64,000 bases of DNA from Dipteris shenzhenensis (lineage: Eukaryota > Polypodiophyta > Polypodiopsida > Gleicheniales), in NCBI GenBank assembly GCA_047967505.1, contig CM106540.1, one strand, 5' to 3'. The notes beneath the pieces were generated by a model. That model worked only from the letters and a program-made list of their open reading frames with translations, made no database searches and was not told where the DNA came from. The position numbers and the translations under genes are program-made. Below are positions 1 to 11,356 of this stretch, piece after piece (position 1 is the first letter of the stretch; each line of letters starts with the position of its first letter).

Positions 1-141
1 CACTCTCTAGCATTCTAAGTTGCTTTGTGTCAATTCCCATTGGAATCCTCTTACGAAATCATCCCAATCTCTAGGAGAGTTTCAAAGGATGGATTGAACT
101 AGCAAATCCCACTCCACCTATGGAAGACATAGAAGATATCC

Positions 142-612
142 TTGTGCAGATGCGTGAGAGACATGCCTTTGATTCATAAAGAATATCATGAAGTCCAAGC
201 CATAGTGGATGGTGGAGCATGTGTGAATGTCCTATCCAAGGAGCTCTATGATGAATGGGATCTCCCACCAATGCAAAAGGCTAATTTCAACATATGCCTT
301 GCCATCGATTCACGTGCAAAGCCCTTGGGAATAGTGAATGGAGTGTCAACAAAAGTTGTAGGAGTCTGCTTTTGTCTTCAATTCACAATCTTGGATCTCC
401 CCAAGAAATCTTATCAAATCTTGCTTGGACGTCCTTGGTTGCATGAAGCATCAGTCCTCCATGATTGGGCAACTGATAGATTGACAATCCAAAATCATGA
501 CACCACAGTAAGAGTCAATGTGGGGACAAGAGTAATAAAACCAATTGTGCCTAGAGCATTAAAAGAAACCTCTTCAATGATGATCTCAAGAAAATCAGAC
601 CCCTTGCAATAG
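142..612 (+). pseudogene. Ty3/gypsy aspartic protease (retropepsin-like) domain
   Basis: Open frame of 156 codons. It contains the protease active-site region AIVDGGACVNVLSKELYDEW, where the canonical D-S/T-G triad reads DGG, and the late motif ILLGRPWLHEASVLHDW that closes the fold and is typical of plant gypsy proteases just ahead of RT. It would mature the Gag-Pol polyprotein inside the virus-like particle. The triad change and the surrounding stops make activity unlikely. The true polyprotein began upstream of the window; the ATG here is only where the open frame starts. Confidence 0.75.
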
Positions 613-1397
613 CATGCCATAGTGGGTGATACCCAAAGCAATGTCAATAATTGGATCCAAGCATTGGTGACCATTGACAGTTACCATTCACTAGATCCTA
701 TCTTCTCGCAAATTGATGTTAAGGTCATCCAGGTAAATCCTCCACTCATGCATGTGGAACCAATTGATCTAGAGGTGCCATTCTTTATGGTTGACCTTGA
801 CTAGAATGGTGGACTTGAACAACCTATCCATGATAATAAGGACTCAACTTTTCCTTGGGACCTTGAAACAAAGGCTGAAAATGCTCAATTTGAAGATCGT
901 GTCTTTGACAATGACTTAGCTATTCTCCAAGCCCTAATGGCAGTCGAACTTCCCAAAGTTGAAACTCCAAAATTGAATAAAAGAAGAAGATCCTGCAAGA
1001 AAGTTGAAGGAGGATATCGCCGCAAAGCCAAGGCTAAACACTTCAATGAGTTCAAATGAGTTCAAACTAGGATCATCGAATTGTATCTTACCAAGCCACA
1101 GCTCCCTAAAAATCTAAGCCACCTCCTCTTGAATGGTCCCCTAATGGACTTGAAGGAGTATGCACAACAAATGAACCCTTCCTTGGGAATACTTTGCCAG
1201 TGGAAAAGTTACCCCATAGTTCCCAATGTAAGAAGTTCTAAAAGTTTAAGCCACATGTGCAGATGAAGCTTGATAATGAGACTTCAGAAAAAGAAAGTAC
1301 ACAAGAGCCTCAAAAATTGGTTATTGATACTATTCCACCCAGTGCCCATCACCCATGTCAAGCTAGTTCAACACCATCAGAGGATAAACTTTGAGAA

Positions 1398-2050
1398 GTG
1401 CGAGAGTACTTTAAGAACTACACAAGTGGTAGTGTCCCCATAGCAATGCCAAGGCTAGTAAGAGAATCTGATGTGCAAGAAATCAATAATATTGGAGAGA
1501 CTCGAATCTATGAGGGACCAGCCAAAACTTGCACAATAAACCTTGCCCTTGAAGGGGAGGAAGAAAAATTGGTATTCATTGGGAAATAGCTTACATAGAA
1601 AGATGAAACAAAGCTCAAAGCACTCCTAACGGAATACCAAGATTTCCTAGCATGGTCATACAAGGAAATGAAAGGTATTTCACCAAAAGTGGCGGTTCAC
1701 ATGATACCTATTAGGGAAGGTGCCCACCCTAAGGTATGTGGACCTTATCGAACAAATACAAAATATGGCACCATGGTTTCTGAATAAGTTTCTACAGGTG
1801 TACTTGGATGATTTGTGCATCCACTCGAACAAAAAATACCACTTCAAATATCTTAGTAGTCTTAATCAAATGCAGGGAGTATGGTATCTCCCTAAATCCA
1901 ACAAAATGCCAGTTCATGGTCACCCATGGAGTTGTTTTGGGACACATCATTTCTCTCAATCCCCTAACAACAGTTCTTGCACAAAAACCATTTGAAAAAT
2001 GGGAGATTGATTTTGTGGGCCCCATCCACCCAGTAGCAAAGGGAACATAG
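1398..2050 (+). pseudogene. Ty3/gypsy reverse transcriptase remnants
   Basis: At 1640-1725 the reading contains FLAWSYKEMKGISPKVAVH, the conserved lead-in to gypsy RT. The next recognisable block, 1780-1960 with frame changes, carries FLQVYLDDLCIHSN (the YxDD catalytic motif) and REYGISLNPTKCQF followed by VVLGHIIS. About 170 residues of fingers and palm between these blocks are missing, and after GHIIS the reading passes within about 15 codons into integrase, so thumb and RNase H are deleted. This is an internally deleted pseudogene. Confidence 0.75.
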
Positions 2051-2790
2051 GAATTTTACATCATTGTGGCCACTGATTACTTTATCAAATGGGCTGAAAC
2101 TAAAGCAGCTAGAAGCACAGCAAGATTCTTATACGAGAATGTGATCACCTGATTCGGATGCCCCATTGAAATTGTGTCAGATAGAGGCACGCATTTTGTC
2201 AAGGTTATCTAAGAACTCTTGTCTGGCTTTATGTGGTAATCCAAGAAAAAGCACACCCTACTACCCCCAAGGTAATGGGCAGGCTGAATCCACCAGAAAA
2301 ATATTATGCATTATCCTCACCAAGGTAGTAGAACCACAATGTTCTGATTGGGCAGAGAAACTAAATGCATCCTTATGGACATTCATAACCACACTCAAGA
2401 TCAGTACAAGGAATATACCTTTTCAATTGGTGTACAGCCTTGAAGCTGTGATCCCACTAGAATTTGTAATACCAAGCCTATGCATAACAGTACAGTAATG
2501 CATGAGAGATCATGCATCCCTTAAAGAAAGACTCTATCGATTGGAGAAGCATACAGAGACCAGATTAGTTGCCTACCATGCCATGACAACAACAAAACAT
2601 AGAAGAAAGGCATGGTTTGACAGAAATCTTAAAGCCGAAGACATCAAGGAAGGTGACCTGGTCTTGTTATGAAATGCCAAAGTACACAAGGAAAAACTCA
2701 AGTATCTAGGTCAAGGACCCTATCGAGTAAGAAAAATGAATCCATTGGAGCTGTGCTACTAGAAACATTGGATGGAGTCCAATTCAACAC
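1985..2790 (+). pseudogene. Ty3/gypsy integrase core and C-terminal tail
   Basis: Reads PFEKWEIDFVGPIHP (first catalytic Asp), then VATDYFIKWAETKAARSTA, IEIVSDRGTHFV (second Asp) and STPYYPQGNGQAEST (catalytic Glu region), in the order of a DDE retroviral-type integrase. The tail at 2510-2760 includes KAWFDRNLKAEDIKEGDLVLL and LGQGPYRVRKM, the GPY-type C-terminal fold of plant gypsy elements. At least three stops (near 2150, 2210 and 2670) and a small deletion after the second Asp inactivate it. Confidence 0.8.
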
Positions 2791-2880
2791 AACCATAAAT
2801 GAGAGTTGACTGAAGTGCTACTACATCAACAGGCAAGCCATCCCCGACAAGAATGAAGATTCAGGAGCCCCAAGTCTTCC

Positions 2881-3788
2881 TTAGTTAGTATTAGATTGTA
2901 TCACAAGCACTCACTTGCATACATGTGTCTTTGCACATATAGGTAGCATTAATCGATTTCAACCTAGGGCTCAATTGTGATGCCTGAGTCCTAGCTGCCC
3001 TATGAAATCCCAGCAACAACAAAAAAAACATATAATTAGTCCCTACCTAGTTATACTAGGTCACATGCACTCACATGCTTTCGCGTAGACACATAGTCAA
3101 TTGCATGAATAATTGTGTCGCGCACTTTCATTCCACACTCTCAAAGCATGCGTAACAATAAGATCTCTCACAATACACACACACAAGTGTCATACCTGCA
3201 TACCAAACTAATTTAATGATCAATGGTACACCATATAAACATGGATGCAAGTTCAGAAACAACACCGCCACTAAAGAGGATGCAAAGAAAGAGCCCACCA
3301 CCCCAGCCACCACGAGACCCTCTCTAGAGTTTGTAGCCATCTACCTCATCTCAACCAAGGTGACCATAGGCATTTGTGGTTCAGCGCGATAGCCCTAAGG
3401 AGGATTCTGTGCATGACATGGAAACATAAGAAGTACAAATGCCACCCTAGTCACCACTAGCCTACATGACCATTGCAATCGATGTATGCTCTTTCCAATG
3501 CAACACAATCTTTCTTAGAGAAAAGGGGTCTGGGAAGTTTGTATGAGAGCCTACAATCCTTGGAGGATAGTCCTACAATGACCACATACATCAAGGACTT
3601 TCCCCATTCTTACCACTCTAGTGATGCACAAGTTGGCAAGTATGGTACCATCACTATACATCAAAGCCAACTCAAGGTGCAATATACCATACAAGGCCTA
3701 CTGATGCTAAATTTCTCAAAATATAGCCTCTCCTCTCCAAGGGCACCAAGTTTCATAGGGATGGGATATTGCTTCACACAATCATTAA
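2881..3788. other. Intergenic stretch, probable 3' non-coding part of gypsy remnant
   Basis: No recognisable gene. The sequence after the integrase tail is rich in CA and CATG words. A plus-strand open frame at 3473-3934 runs into the repeat that starts at 3789 and resembles no family I know. No LTR terminus could be assigned to the upstream gypsy copy. Confidence 0.4.
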
Positions 3789-4090
3789 CCCTATGGAGCA
3801 CTCTAAGGTGGATGGAACCCATGTGGAGACATGATGAAGAGAGTGTTCATGACATGTACCTCAAGTCAATTAGGTTCCGAGATAGATTAGCTTGGACTCA
3901 TAAAGAGAATCTTGAGATAGTGCAAAGTGCTTGATTGATATTACTCCAAATGAAACTCCCTTTTATAGGTGAGGGTACTTACATCCATATGCTTGCTCAC
4001 ATGTGGGATATCTCCTCCATGCCATGTGGCAACTCGCCCTTTACTCATACCTTTGCTCTACATGTGCTCATGGCACCACAACTCTCAACA
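3789..4090 (-). repeat. 3' LTR (truncated) of the short LTR element
   Basis: Matches 5916-6216 with a handful of substitutions and small indels. The inner boundary at 4090 falls at the same base as in the partner copy. The outer ~24 bp are absent, so the left target-site duplication cannot be checked. Confidence 0.75.
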
Positions 4091-5878
4091 CCTCTCCTTG
4101 GTGCCATGATCCCTTGGCTACTGCAAGGTGGTTAGATGTGAGTTACAAGATCAAATCCTCCCCTGGGTGCCTACATCGCTACTCTCAGGTGGTCAGGTTT
4201 GATTTACAAAATATAGGCAAGGTTGGCAGGGTTTTTGTTGGTCGATGGCATTCGCTTCTTCTCTTGATGTAGCTTGATGCATGATGCTTTGTTCTTCCAT
4301 GTGCCTTAATGCTTTATGTGTGGATGCCATGCTCTATGCTATGGTCATCTCATGCACTTGTGCCTTTGGCATGCTTATTGCATTCATGCGTCACTTTTCC
4401 ATTTGTTGCAAAGGTCTTACCATGAGCTTGATCTTACTTCAATGGTAGTGTCTAATTGCTAACAATGATTTTGACTTGATAGACACGTAGAGCTCCAAAA
4501 GACAATCATTTTTCCCTTTTGGAGCCCATACGAATTCTTCCTGGATTGGAAGTTACGGCTTGTCAAAGTTTCTGTGAAGAAGAGAGACAATTGATGATGT
4601 GGCATAGGCTGCTCATATGGAGCTTACAAATTGTGCTCATCAAGAAGCTTGTGAGCTTAGGTGGCACTTGGTGATGTGGCACTTTTAACTAACCTTTACC
4701 CTAATCATGGTGGGTTGAGTTGACCAGACCAAGGTTAGGTCCTATCTACCATGTGGACATAATCTAACCATAGGCTTAACTAAACCACATGATGAACCCA
4801 ACCAAACCTTAGCTTAACTACACATGCCTTTTGTGCCACATGTCCCATGGAAAACCTTGTGAAAGGCATCGCTTTTGGAGAAGGTATCTGCCACCGTCGT
4901 GACCACTAGTAGAGGATCAGCCATGTTGGAGAGAAGATGGTAGAATAAGGCTGCTTGCTGAAGGCCTTGAGGATCTTTGGAGTTGTGGAGGGCTGTAATC
5001 GATAGCATTGTGAGATCTTGGTGGATGAGCTCCTTAGAATCTATTGCAGTAGGTCATGGTCGATGTCTAGGCTTTTCAAGATTGTGCGCAAACCTTCGGT
5101 CATTTGAGCTGTGTTGGAGTTTTGGCACTACTATGCATGCACCATGAGGTTGGATCTAGTCGCTAGAGAGCATTGGCGCATTGAAAAGTTGAAGCTAGCA
5201 GATGGCGGGCAAGCTTGATGAAGGGGTAACTTGAAGGGTGCCAAAGTTGTGGGCAGCCGCTTGCTGCTATTCATCGCAAACAATGAATGAGTTGCCTTGA
5301 AGGACAGTGTTAGGCCGTGAGCATTGTAGCAATCAAGGGAGATGCCACTTTAGTCATTGGAGAGGCGTAGATAGCTTGGTCATGTTGCAGATTCATCGTG
5401 TTGGAGAAGGCTTGGCTGAAGCTGGTGTTTGTCAGGGGCTCGTTGATGGAGGCTTGCTTGCCTTGGACATTCACTCCTCCCAGTAGCTCAACCCTTGTTG
5501 TTGTCATGCTACCCAGCTCCCATTTTTGACTGCGCTCTCTATAAGTATTGACTCCTTTTGAGTCTCGCAGAGCTCATCTTGTTAATCCATTTAGGTTAGG
5601 GAACTATGGCAGACCAGCCGATTGTAGAGGCCTCAATGACTATCAAAGCCTCGGCCCATGAAATGCCTCCAAGTGATGGAGTTTCTAAATGGCAGAAGAA
5701 CTCTCACAATATATCTCTCAAAGAAAATACTCAAGGGACTCTCTTGCTCTCACAGAATAAGGAACACTCAAGCTCACAATGAATCTCTCATGAAATGGAT
5801 GGACGGAAAATTTCTCTCTCAAGGGACGAAAATTTGTTCTCAATCTGAAACTAAAACTAACCTAGGATACTAGACCTA
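4091..5878 (-). other. Internal region of the short LTR element, no recognised gene
   Basis: Only short minus-strand open frames occur (for example 5507-5310 and 5008-4814) separated by stops. They might be decayed gag, but no zinc knuckle, protease or polymerase motif is visible. Confidence 0.4.
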
Positions 5879-5891
5879 AGTTCTGATACCA
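5879..5891 (-). other. Primer binding site, initiator Met-tRNA type
   Basis: The minus strand reads TGGTATCAGAACT directly after the LTR end at 5892. TGGTATCAGAGC is the standard plant copia/TRIM primer site; one base differs. Confidence 0.7.
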
Positions 5892-6216
5892 TGACAAAAC
5901 ATGTGGGCCTCAGGATCTATGGAGCACTCTAAGGTGGATGGAACCTATGTGGAGACATGATGAAGAGAGTGCTCATGACATGTACCTCAAGTCAAATAGG
6001 TTCCAAGATAGATTAGCTTGGACTCATAAAGAGAATCTTGAGATAGTGCAAAGTGCTTGATTGATATTACTTCAAATGAACCTCCCTTTTATAGGTGAGG
6101 GTACTTACATCCATATGCTTGCTCACATGTGGGATATCTCCTCCATGCCATGTGGCAGCTTGCCCTTTACTCATACCTTTGCTCTACATGTGCTCATGGC
6201 ACCACAACTCTCAACA
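5892..6216 (-). repeat. 5' LTR of the short LTR element
   Basis: 325 bp. On the minus strand it starts TGTTGAGAG and ends TTGTCA, then meets the primer site. The partner is 3789-4090, and the divergence between the two implies an old insertion. Confidence 0.75.
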
Positions 6217-8064
6217 CTCATGATCTTAGGTGATCTTCTGCTTGTAGAGCAGCCACAAGCTCTTGGTCCACCACTATTGTGCATTGTAGGGGGACTTCAT
6301 TGGTGATGTCTTCCATTGCCTCATTTTTTTGCACTAGAAGTTGGAGTTCAAGCTTGGAGATGACTATCTTTTGGGATTGCATCTCATTCAATTTTTCCTT
6401 ATACTTATGGTAGATGGGATGTATATGCCTCCTTTAGCTTTTTCATTTGCAAGGTGACCTGCAATTGTTGAGGAATAACTTCAGTGGTATTGGACCATTG
6501 GTCCAAGACTTGTGCTTGAGAAGTGCTAGCCTCTTTAGCAGTAGCAAGTTGGTCCTTTAAGATTTGGTAGTCCCTTGTAATCTCTTCAATGCTAAATGTG
6601 CGTGTTGCCAAAGACTATTTCATGTCTTCAAGCTTTTCGTGGCAATCTTGGATCTCTTCTTCTTCTTGGATTAGAGTGAGTCCAGTTCCTCCGTCTATTG
6701 AGCTGAGGTCAAGTAGCCATAGGAGGTTTGTAAGATTGCCGTAGCTTGTATTGCTATTGCTGCCAGTTGTATTTGGCTCTGGTGGAGGTTGGAGGTCACA
6801 TCCCACACTACCTTCTCTTGAGCTTGGAGAGCTTGGTTCATGTGCTCTTCTTCAACCTCTTTCTCATCTATTTGCACTCAAAGTTACCTGACCTCTATGG
6901 CGATTCCATGGAATTGGTATTCGATTGTTGCTACAATATGTCTTTCCAATTCTCGTGCATGTTCTTACTTGACCAAGCTAGTGAATAGTTTTGACATTTG
7001 AAGCATTTTGCTAGCTTGATGATGGAGAATGACAGATGGTGATGAGGATTGGCAATACTGCTGAAACAATTGGTGCCCATGTAGCCATCTTGATGATTTC
7101 ATAGTACTTGTTGGGGGTTGTTCCAATGGTAAGTCAGTCACTTGGGTATAGTAGTCGTATTGCTGATTTGGCACTAGCTCTCCTTGTGACTCATTGACTA
7201 GCATGGCTTGATAGTGTTGGTGTTGATGTAGCCTCAGGATCTATCTACTGTTGTTGTTGGAGATATATTGGTTGCAATTGTGCACCGAGCTCTAGCATCT
7301 CATGGGGCAATTCCTCAATTCCTTCCTCCAAAATAGGCATTTCTTATGAGGTATCCACATTTGCCAATGTGATAGTAGGAGAAGTTGGTAATGGCTCCCA
7401 TGCTAGTGAGAAGGAAATGTTCACCTCCTCAATAGATTTTGGTGACTGAGGGGTAGAGTCATTTCTCTTTCCTGTAGCACTTTATTGATGATTGCAGCCA
7501 ATAAGTGTGGAATTTTACATTTTTGGCCTAGTGAACCATCGAGTTTTGTTGTGAAGAACATGATTAAGTGCTAGATCTAGTCTTGCTTTAGCTGCCTATT
7601 CAGCAAAACAAATGTGCGGAGTCCCATTTGATTGGCACCGCCCCAAGCTCTTTCATGTAATCTTCTTGAAAGAGTACCTACATGCACCTCCATGTCTTAG
7701 GATCCATCCCAAGATCTATGCAAACATACACACTTTGGGTGAGGATCGCACCATTAATTGGCCAATGATTGAGCCATAGTCTAGTGTAGAATGGAACATC
7801 CAAGGCACAATGATCTGAGCACTTCAACATCATGAGAAAATAATGCACGGCAACATTGACCTCATCCTTTGCCAAAGTGCTATCTTTTGCAAAACATTGG
7901 AATATGTTAAAGATAGTGTAAATTGCATTAACCACATAGGGCATAGAAGCAAACCCTAACCCTAACCCTAAGGGGTTCACATGTATATCTTCATGTTCAT
8001 TGTCAATGTACTTAGTATACATGTATCTATATCGTGTGCACTCCTCTCTCTCTCCCTCTCTCAC
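6217..8064 (-). pseudogene. Decayed minus-strand coding remnant, unknown family
   Basis: A series of minus-strand open pieces can be followed from 8064 down to about 6230, separated by stops. The first (8064-7678, 128 codons) contains FYTRLWLNHWPINGAILTQS. Later pieces (about 7200-6300) are rich in Gln, Glu and Lys with heptad-like leucines (EKEVEEEHMNQALQAQEKVV), suggesting coiled coil. I do not recognise a family. It could be a decayed host gene or an accessory frame of a retroelement. It is bounded on the left by the LTR element and on the right by a copia-type primer site. Confidence 0.3.
7952..7974. repeat. Short CCCTAA tract
   Basis: Three uninterrupted CCCTAA units. This is the six-base form rather than the seven-base CCCTAAA seen at 18.8 kb. 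Too short to be a telomere. Confidence 0.6.
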
Positions 8065-8075
8065 TTATGCTATCA

Positions 8076-8088
8076 TGGTATCAGAGCC
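8076..8088 (+). other. Copia-type primer binding site with upstream LTR end
   Basis: TGGTATCAGAGCC lies directly after ...TATCA, preceded by a (CT)n stretch at 8040-8062. The same arrangement, (CT)n then primer site then an AATGG-like context, appears inverted at 23769-23783, so the two may be relics of one family. No matching second LTR was found. Confidence 0.5.
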
Positions 8089-9240
8089 AATGGTGCTCCC
8101 ACTCCCTTCATGAGTGTAAGCCCTCCTTCCATGAGGCATCCTTCTTTGAGAGAGTTTTCTATTGATAGAGAGAGAGAGAGAGAGAGCAAGCCCTTGCTTC
8201 CATCAAGGCACAAGCCCTCTCCTTGAGACATCTTCATGATTTTTTCAGCTCATTGTGTAGAGCTCAATCTCCTCTCTATTTGGGTTCGTCTCCAATGCTT
8301 TGCACAACTTCTGCAACATCTCAAGAGCTTTTAGCCACCAATGGTACTCCTCAGCAACCTTGTTCATCAACATCAGATGCAAGCTCCCAGGCTCCAACCA
8401 TCGATGGGTAGTGCTCCATAGCACCTCCATCCTCAACTACGTGAGAAAGTAGCCTACCAAGGCAACTCATCCTCTAGCAACCCTTAGCCACACAACAGCT
8501 TCAGAGGCTCTAGTTGCAAAGTGAGGCCATAGCGAGCGACTCCATTCCAATCGAGATAGCCAACTGCATCTACGCTCCTTCACTGATGCTCTGAAAGCAT
8601 CTGCCTTGCCATATTCAACAACCTTCATGCCTGGTATCTAAAAACGGCTCCTTGACCAGCCACCAACCAACACCCTCCACAAGCTCCTCCAAATGATAAG
8701 CTCCCCTAGTGCAGCAAGTCTCCAAGGACTGTTGACCACCCGGTCTCCTCCAACACCATCTTCTGCAAAGCTCTCCATCAATGGGCTCTGGCAACCCCTC
8801 AATGCCTCCTTGCATCTTCTCCACAGACAGTTGATGGCAAAGCCTTCTTCACTGACACTAAGCATGAAGCAATCTCTAGCGCCCTCCTATGTAGTGGTGG
8901 CTTGTAATGCAAAGCAATGTAACTCAGCTCATGACCAAGTCAACCCAACACGACCCAACCATCTTACAGCATGACCCGACCATCTTATAGCTCTCCAACA
9001 AATGTCCTAAGCCCCCATCTCTAGTACATGGCTTCAGCAAAGTAATGCATAGCTCTAAAGCCAATGGACTCGAACGAGCCTACACGAACGACTATCCAGT
9101 AGTGCCTCAAACAATGACCCTACAACTTGCACCTTGATAGAATCTTTAGATTCTATCGGTACCCTCAAAGATTCTAACAACCCCTTAGAGATTCTGATAG
9201 CCCAAGTATTGGCATGTGGCACTCTCATATTTAAGTATTT
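8089..9240. other. Region after the primer site, no recognised gene
   Basis: Holds a (GA)n run at 8166-8195 and Ser/Pro/Thr-rich short open frames such as 8223-8411 that could be the decayed start of a gag. At 9136-9155 an inverted repeat, ATAGAATC-TTTA-GATTCTAT, is followed by further AGATTCT words to 9200. No motif supports a gene call. Confidence 0.35.
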
Positions 9241-10010
9241 TTCAAGAAAATTACTTCATTAAGTATGAAAGAAAACCGCGAGAGCAAGCTCAAATGTGGG
9301 AGTACATCATGCAATGCATGAGAAAAAGTAGCTTAAAATGAGCTAATGAAGAACCAAGGTAGAGGCTAAAAATGCCATCTCAACCCTGAGGGAGACTCAG
9401 AGAAGAAGGGATATTCTCTCCAAACTCTGAAAAAAGTAACTCTCCTAGTAGTGGATACTTTGGAGGATCCTTGCATTCTCACCCAAATGGCCATCACAGT
9501 GTGTACTGTGTTGGTCCAAATACTGGCCATAGCCTAGGAAGGGTGAACCTGGATACCCTCCATTGCCTCTGTACACCTGGCTCTCCAAATATGCCAAGTT
9601 GCAATGCTAGCCAAAATCTCCCAAGACGTGTCTACTGAGGCATGAACAGCTCTGAAAGGAGTGAAGAGAACATCCTAGAGGGAACAAGACTCCACTGAGT
9701 GTTGCCGTACAATGAGAGATGGATCTAGATCATGTCCCTTCAAAAACACCTGAGGGCCAGTAAGAGATAACCAAGCCACTAAACCCCAAGCCATATAGAA
9801 AGGTGATGTATGAAAGATGCTGAAAATCCTAGCAACACCTTTCTAGATTGTCCTCGCCTGTCTGCACTCCCAAAGGCAATGTTGTACTGACTCAACTGCC
9901 ATGTGACAATGAGGACAACTAGGGTCAGCCCCAAATCTAGATCTCCACAGGTTCATTTTAATCCCTCCATGAATATAAAGCGAAACTAGATCCGAGCAGG
10001 TAGTTGTATT
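9240..10010 (-). mobile_element. LINE (L1-like) 3' fragment with RT zinc-binding domain
   Basis: On the minus strand, 9990-9850 reads KMNLWRSRFGADPSCPHC, then HMAVESVQHCLWECRQ. This is the Cys-Cys-His-Cys pattern of the zinc-binding module that follows reverse transcriptase in plant non-LTR retrotransposons. Downstream (9650-9560) comes ILASIATWHIWRARC, the usual continuation. Stops at about 9850, 9690 and 9540 break the frame. Only the 3' end is present, as expected of 5'-truncated LINE insertions; no poly(A) tail is obvious at about 9240. Confidence 0.75.
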
Positions 10011-10079
10011 GACTAAGAATATGCTTTATTTGAATTTTGTTATCTTAGTATCTAACCACACATTTTGGTTTTAGAAAAT

Positions 10080-11335
10080 AGAATTAGTACACACCAATTT
10101 GCATTCAACACATAGCACTTTGCACTCTACACATAGTACTTTGCATTTAGCGCATGACCACACATTTGTGTGGGGGAAGAGTTACCACACTTCCTCACCA
10201 AAATTATAAGACTAAGGAATGAGCCCTTTTTTTGGTTCATTTCAGTTTACATGTGGCACAAGGAACTTTTAATTTTGCACATAGCATTTTGAATTGGCAT
10301 ATAGCACTTTTTGGCTTATAGTACTTTGCATTTAGTACATACCCACACATTTGTGTAGGGGGAGAGTTGGAACACTTCCTCTCCAAAAATTATAAGACCA
10401 AGGAACGTGCCATTCCTTGGGTTCATATCAATTTGTATCTAAGCACATAGTAATTTGTATATAGCACATATCAATTTTCATATAGAACATAGAAATTTGA
10501 GTTTAGCACATAGCATTTTGCATTTGGTACATACTTGTCGAATACTTCTACAGAATTCATATTCTTATTCATTTCAATTTGCATTTGGCACAAAGCACTT
10601 TTAATTTTGCACATAACATTTTGAATCTGGCATGTAGAGCACTTTGTGTTTGGCTTATAGTACTTTGCATTTAGTACATAATTGCACATTTGTGTGGGGG
10701 GAGAGTTGGCACACTTCCTCTCCAAAAATTATAAGACCAAGAGACGTGCCCTTCCTTGGATTCATATCGATTTGTATCTAGCACATGGCAATTTGCATAT
10801 AGCACATAACAATTTGAGTTTAGCACATAGCAATTTGCATTTGGTACATAGCACTTTGCACTTGTTGGATACTTTTGTAGAATTAGTCTTCTTATTCATT
10901 TCAATTTGAATTTGCCACAAAGTAGTTTTAATTTTGCACATAGCATTTTGAATCTGACATATAGCACTTTGCATTTGGCTTATATACTGTGCATTTAGCA
11001 CATAACCACACATTTGTGTGGGGAGAAAGTTAACAAACTTCCTCTCCAAAATTTTTAAGACCAAGGAATGTGCATATCCTTGAATTCATATCGATTTGTA
11101 TCTAGCACATATAGCAATTTGAGCCATTTAGCACATAATTTGACATTTGTGTGGGGGAAAAGTCGGCACAATTCCTCTCCAAAAATTATAAGACCAAGGA
11201 ACGTGCCGTTCCTTGGGTTCATTTCAATTTACATTTGGCACAAAGCAATTTGAATTTCGCACATCTAGTTTGAGTTTGGCACATAGTACTTTGCATTTGG
11301 CTTATCAGACTTTGCATTTAGGACATCACTATAAG
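10080..11335. repeat. Complex tandem repeat with ~330-bp units and ~20-bp subrepeats
   Basis: A word of the form ACACATTTGTGTGGGG, followed by a conserved ~60-bp box (CTTCCTCTCCAAAAATTATA, then AAGACCAAGGAACGTGCC), recurs at about 10163, 10345, 10683, 11008 and 11138. Between these boxes the sequence is a run of diverged subrepeats such as GCACATAGCAATTTGCATTT. The longest spacings, 338 and 325 bp, define the large unit; the others are shortened copies. CCACACA-TT-TGTGTGG forms a small inverted repeat in some copies. The short open frames on both strands are by-products. Confidence 0.8.
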
Positions 11336-11356
11336 AAAACAATACAACGTCTATAC

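Larger units (their letters stand above)
1..2880 (+). mobile_element. Decayed Ty3/gypsy retrotransposon internal domain
   Basis: The stretch holds, in gypsy order on the plus strand, an aspartic protease, the segment before and the core of reverse transcriptase, and an integrase with its C-terminal tail. Order PR-RT-IN is diagnostic of Ty3/gypsy, and the protease and pre-RT wording fit the plant Tat/Athila-like branch. The copy is dead: most of the RT palm and all of RNase H are missing, RT joins directly to integrase near 1985, and stops interrupt every segment. No LTR is seen at either side; the left end runs off the window. Confidence 0.85.
3789..6216 (-). mobile_element. Short non-autonomous LTR retroelement (TRIM/LARD-like)
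   Basis: Two direct copies of about 300 bp (3789-4090 and 5892-6216) enclose 1.8 kb without a recognisable retroviral protein. Read on the minus strand, both copies begin TGTTGAGAGTTG. The right copy ends GTTTTGTCA and is followed at once by TGGTATCAGAAC, a primer-site form of initiator Met-tRNA complement. The left copy is preceded by a purine run (complement of 4091-4100), as expected of a polypurine tract. PBS, PPT and TG...CA ends together support an LTR element. The left LTR lacks its last ~24 bp. Confidence 0.75.
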
